Shown here: positions 62,013 to 64,000 of the stretch, in pieces
Layout of the letters: each line of letters begins with the position of its first letter
Numbering within the stretch: position 1 is the first letter of the stretch
Source: Quadrisphaera granulorum
Lineage (GTDB): Bacteria; Actinomycetota; Actinomycetes; Actinomycetales; Quadrisphaeraceae
Reading direction: 5' to 3'
Length of the DNA stretch: 64,000 nucleotides
Assembly: GCF_003149145.1 (NCBI RefSeq)
Contig: NZ_QGDQ01000025.1
Coordinates: 1-64,000 of the forward strand
The notes under the pieces: generated by a model
Told to the model about the DNA's origin: nothing
What the model saw: the letters and a program-made list of their open reading frames with translations, nothing else
Database searches by the model: none
Made by a program: the position numbers and the translations under genes

Positions 62013-63269
62013 GTGACCCCTCCCGCCCCCACATCCGGCCGCCGCCGCTGGGTGGACGCGACGGAGCTCGGGTCGGTGCCTCGCCGAGTGGCGGTCCTCG
62101 TCGTCGTCCTCCTCTCCCTGGTGGTCTGGCCGCCCGAGCGGGTGGCGCCGGCGGCGGCCGGCATCGCGGTCGTCGTGGTCGGCTGGGTGGCGTGGCTCGT
62201 GGTGGCCCCGCGTGCCAGTGCCGAGCGTGTGCCGCAGACCGGTCGGCGCCTGGTGGCCGTGACCGCGTCGCTGGCCGTGGTGTCGCTGGCCGGGGGAGCA
62301 CTGCTCGGTTCTCGGATCACTGAATCGGGCTTCGCGGTCGCGGTGGTGGTGTGCCTTGCCGCCGGGCGTGACCTCGGCGCGGTGCCCGCGGGGATCGTGT
62401 GGCTCGCCGGCGCTGTTGGCACGGCGCTCGGTCTCATCGGGGCGCCCGTGACAGGACTCGGCACCGAAACGGCGCTGGGGTACACCGCCGGGCTTGCCGC
62501 TGCGGCGCTCGTCGGGCTGCTCCGTGGCGCTCGCGACGACGCCCGCGCCGAACGCGAACGCACCGCCCGCGCCCTGCTCGAGGCCTCCGAGCGCACCCGC
62601 ACCGAGCAGGTCCGCGCTGCCGCCCTCGCCGAGCGAGCGCGCATCGCCCGGGAGGTGCACGACGTGCTCGGTCACTCCCTCGGATCGCTGGCGCTGCAGC
62701 TCGAGGTGGTCGGTGCTCTGCTGGAAGACGACGACGGCGACCCCGCCACCCGCGTCGAGGCGCTGCGCCGCGTCCGCGCTGCCCACGACCTCGCGGCGTC
62801 CGGTATCGAGGAGACCCGCCGGGCGGTGCACGCCCTGCGCGTCGACGCCCCGCCCCTGCCCGATGCGCTCACGGCCCTCGCTCAGGGTGCCCGCCACGGC
62901 GGTCAGACGGTGGACGTGCGCATCGTCGGCACTTCCCGTCCGCTCGGCGCCGACCGCGAGCTGGCGCTGCTTCGTACCGCGCAGGAGGCGATGGTCAACG
63001 CGGCCAAGCACGCCCCCGGCGCCCCCGTCACGGTCGAGCTCCACTACGACGACGACGCGACGCGCCTCCTCGTCAGCAGCCCGCTGGCTGCGCCCGCCGT
63101 GGCCGCGAACAGCGCCGCCGGTGCAGGGCGTCCGCTCGGCGTCGACTCCGGGTCAGGGCTGGCCGGTCTGCGCGAGAGGCTGCTCCTCGTGAGCGGGGGA
63201 CTGGCCGCGGGACCGCGGCGCGCTGGCGAGCAGCAGCAGTGGGTGGTCGAGGCAGAGGTACCGGCGTGA
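62013..63269 (+). CDS. NarL-type sensor histidine kinase
   Basis: A 418-residue HisKA_3 kinase. About six N-terminal membrane helices (residues 22-175, for example VAVLVVVLLSLVVW and AAAGIAVVVVGWVAWLVV) have no extracellular domain. A short coiled linker leads to the dimerisation/phosphoacceptor domain with H216 in IAREVHDVLGHSLGSLALQLEVVGALL (landmark REVHDVLGHSL). The ATPase domain has AQEAMVNAAKHA and GSGLAGLRERL. GTG 62013. The stop overlaps the regulator start (GTGA). It probably senses a membrane or envelope signal; the neighbouring DUF1453 protein may take part. Confidence 0.9.
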   Translation: MTPPAPTSGRRRWVDATELGSVPRRVAVLVVVLLSLVVWPPERVAPAAAGIAVVVVGWVAWLVVAPRASAERVPQTGRRLVAVTASLAVVSLAGGALLGSRITESGFAVAVVVCLAAGRDLGAVPAGIVWLAGAVGTALGLIGAPVTGLGTETALGYTAGLAAAALVGLLRGARDDARAERERTARALLEASERTRTEQVRAAALAERARIAREVHDVLGHSLGSLALQLEVVGALLEDDDGDPATRVEALRRVRAAHDLAASGIEETRRAVHALRVDAPPLPDALTALAQGARHGGQTVDVRIVGTSRPLGADRELALLRTAQEAMVNAAKHAPGAPVTVELHYDDDATRLLVSSPLAAPAVAANSAAGAGRPLGVDSGSGLAGLRERLLLVSGGLAAGPRRAGEQQQWVVEAEVPA

Positions 63270-63949
63270 CCTCCGTGGAGCGTGACCCGTTGGTGCGGGT
63301 GCTCGTCGTCGACGACCAGTCCGCGGTGCGTGAGGGGCTCGTGGCGTTGCTCGGTCTGGTCGCGGGCGTGCACGTGGTGGGGGAGGCCGCCGACGGAGCG
63401 CTAGCCCTCGACGCTGTCGCGGGGCTCGTGCCCGACGTCGTCCTCATGGACCTGCGGATGCCGCACGTCGATGGCGTCGAGGCGACGGCGCGGATCGTGG
63501 CGGAGCACCCCGGCGTCGCCGTCGTCGTCCTGACCACCTACGCCGACGACGAGTCCGTGCTCGCCGCGCTGCGTGCCGGCGCCCGCGGGTTCCTCACCAA
63601 GAGCGCAGGCCGCGCTGACATCGCGCGCGCCCTGCACGCCGCAGCGGCAGGGCAGCTCGTGGTGGACGGCGCCGTGCAGGCGGCGCTGCTCGGGACGACG
63701 GCGACGTCGTCAAAGTCGTCGTCGTCCGAACCTCCGGCACCGAGCGAGACGGCGGACCTCGTGGAGCCGCTTACGCCCCGTGAGTCCGAGGTGCTGGAGC
63801 TGCTCGCGCAGGGACTGAGCAACGCGCAGATCGCCCGACGGCTCGTGGTGTCGATGCCGACCGTCAAGACGCACGTCGCGCACGTGCTCGCCAAGACGGG
63901 GTCCGCTGACCGGCGCGAGGCCGCCGCGTGGGCCCGCTCCCGGGTCTGA
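63266..63949 (+). CDS. NarL/FixJ-type response regulator
   Basis: A 227-residue regulator. The receiver domain has the acidic pair in VLVVDDQSAVREGL, phospho-acceptor D62 in VVLMDLRMPHVDG, T in VVVLTTYADD and K in GFLTKSAG. A Ser/Glu-rich linker with a run of serines near residue 155 follows. The LuxR-type helix-turn-helix LTPRESEVLELLAQGLSNAQIARRLVVSMPTVKTHVAHVL completes it (landmark GLSNAQIARRL). Overlaps the kinase stop. Likely binds the direct repeats at 61912-61953. Confidence 0.92.
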   Translation: MTSVERDPLVRVLVVDDQSAVREGLVALLGLVAGVHVVGEAADGALALDAVAGLVPDVVLMDLRMPHVDGVEATARIVAEHPGVAVVVLTTYADDESVLAALRAGARGFLTKSAGRADIARALHAAAAGQLVVDGAVQAALLGTTATSSKSSSSEPPAPSETADLVEPLTPRESEVLELLAQGLSNAQIARRLVVSMPTVKTHVAHVLAKTGSADRREAAAWARSRV

Positions 63950-63969
63950 CCTGACCCCCGCTCACCCGG

Positions 63970-64000
63970 TCAGAAGAAGCGCGACTGGATGTCGACCACG
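63970..64000 (-). CDS. C-terminal end of a gene cut by the window
   Basis: On the minus strand the last codons read V-V-D-I-Q-S-R-F-F followed by TGA (complement of 63970-63972). Codon use fits coding sequence and the position is convergent with the response regulator. Too short to identify. Confidence 0.35.
   Translation of the reverse strand, partial: VVDIQSRFF

Overview
The window is about 64 kb of very GC-rich DNA (third codon positions are nearly all G or C). It has frequent GTG starts, tightly overlapping GTGA/ATGA gene junctions, FCD-type GntR and PucR regulators, and an actinobacterial-type bifunctional PutA. It comes from an actinomycete. Two chemoreceptors preceded by sigma-28-like promoters suggest a motile one, perhaps from the Kineosporiales or a related order; that placement is a low-confidence inference. 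There are no RNA genes, transposases, phage genes or CRISPR arrays. This is catabolic, metabolically flexible chromosome.

Left part (1-13.7 kb): a small divergon pairs a glycerol-kinase-like FGGY kinase and a GlpA-like FAD oxidoreductase (minus strand) with an APC permease and a DeoR regulator (plus strand). The regulator appears to start at an ATC codon, so an ATG/GTG-only caller would lose its DNA-binding domain. A DadA/PuuB-like amine oxidoreductase, a small hypothetical protein, a membrane protein, a secreted PKD-domain protein, a 700-residue coiled-coil protein and an M17 leucyl aminopeptidase follow.

Hydroxyproline block (14.2-22.0 kb): a GntR/FCD regulator diverges from a six-gene run. 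The genes are an FAD oxidoreductase, a small 2Fe-2S protein, an FAD/NAD oxidoreductase with a BFD-like 2Fe-2S domain (together a D-hydroxyproline-dehydrogenase-like three-subunit enzyme), a DapA-family pyrroline-4-hydroxy-2-carboxylate deaminase, a proline racemase/hydroxyproline epimerase and an alpha-ketoglutarate semialdehyde dehydrogenase. This is a complete route from 4-hydroxyproline to 2-oxoglutarate. A bifunctional PutA at 57.5-61.1 kb with a divergent LysR regulator covers proline itself.

Hydantoinase/oxoprolinase block (23.7-56.4 kb): three separate HyuA/HyuB pairs, a fourth degenerate HyuA-like protein paired with a DUF917 (S-methyl-thiohydantoin desulfurase family) protein and a PucR regulator, two COG1228-type amidohydrolases, an ABM-domain protein, a CUT2-type ABC importer, an oligopeptide-type ABC importer, an ornithine cyclodeaminase/mu-crystallin-like reductase and a GntR/FCD regulator. 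Two paralogous 528-residue chemoreceptors sit at 22.1-23.7 and 41.5-43.1 kb. The set looks like a catabolic island for cyclic amides (hydantoin-, lactam- or thiohydantoin-like compounds). The substrates are unknown, and this is the best candidate for an undescribed system here. A conserved operator-like block occurs in front of both plus-strand transcription units next to the GntR gene.

Right edge (61.4-64.0 kb): a DUF1453-like membrane protein, a NarL-type sensor kinase/response regulator pair and the last codons of a minus-strand gene cut by the window end. The intergenic DNA is rich in long perfect palindromes and short tandem repeats, several of which run into coding sequence.
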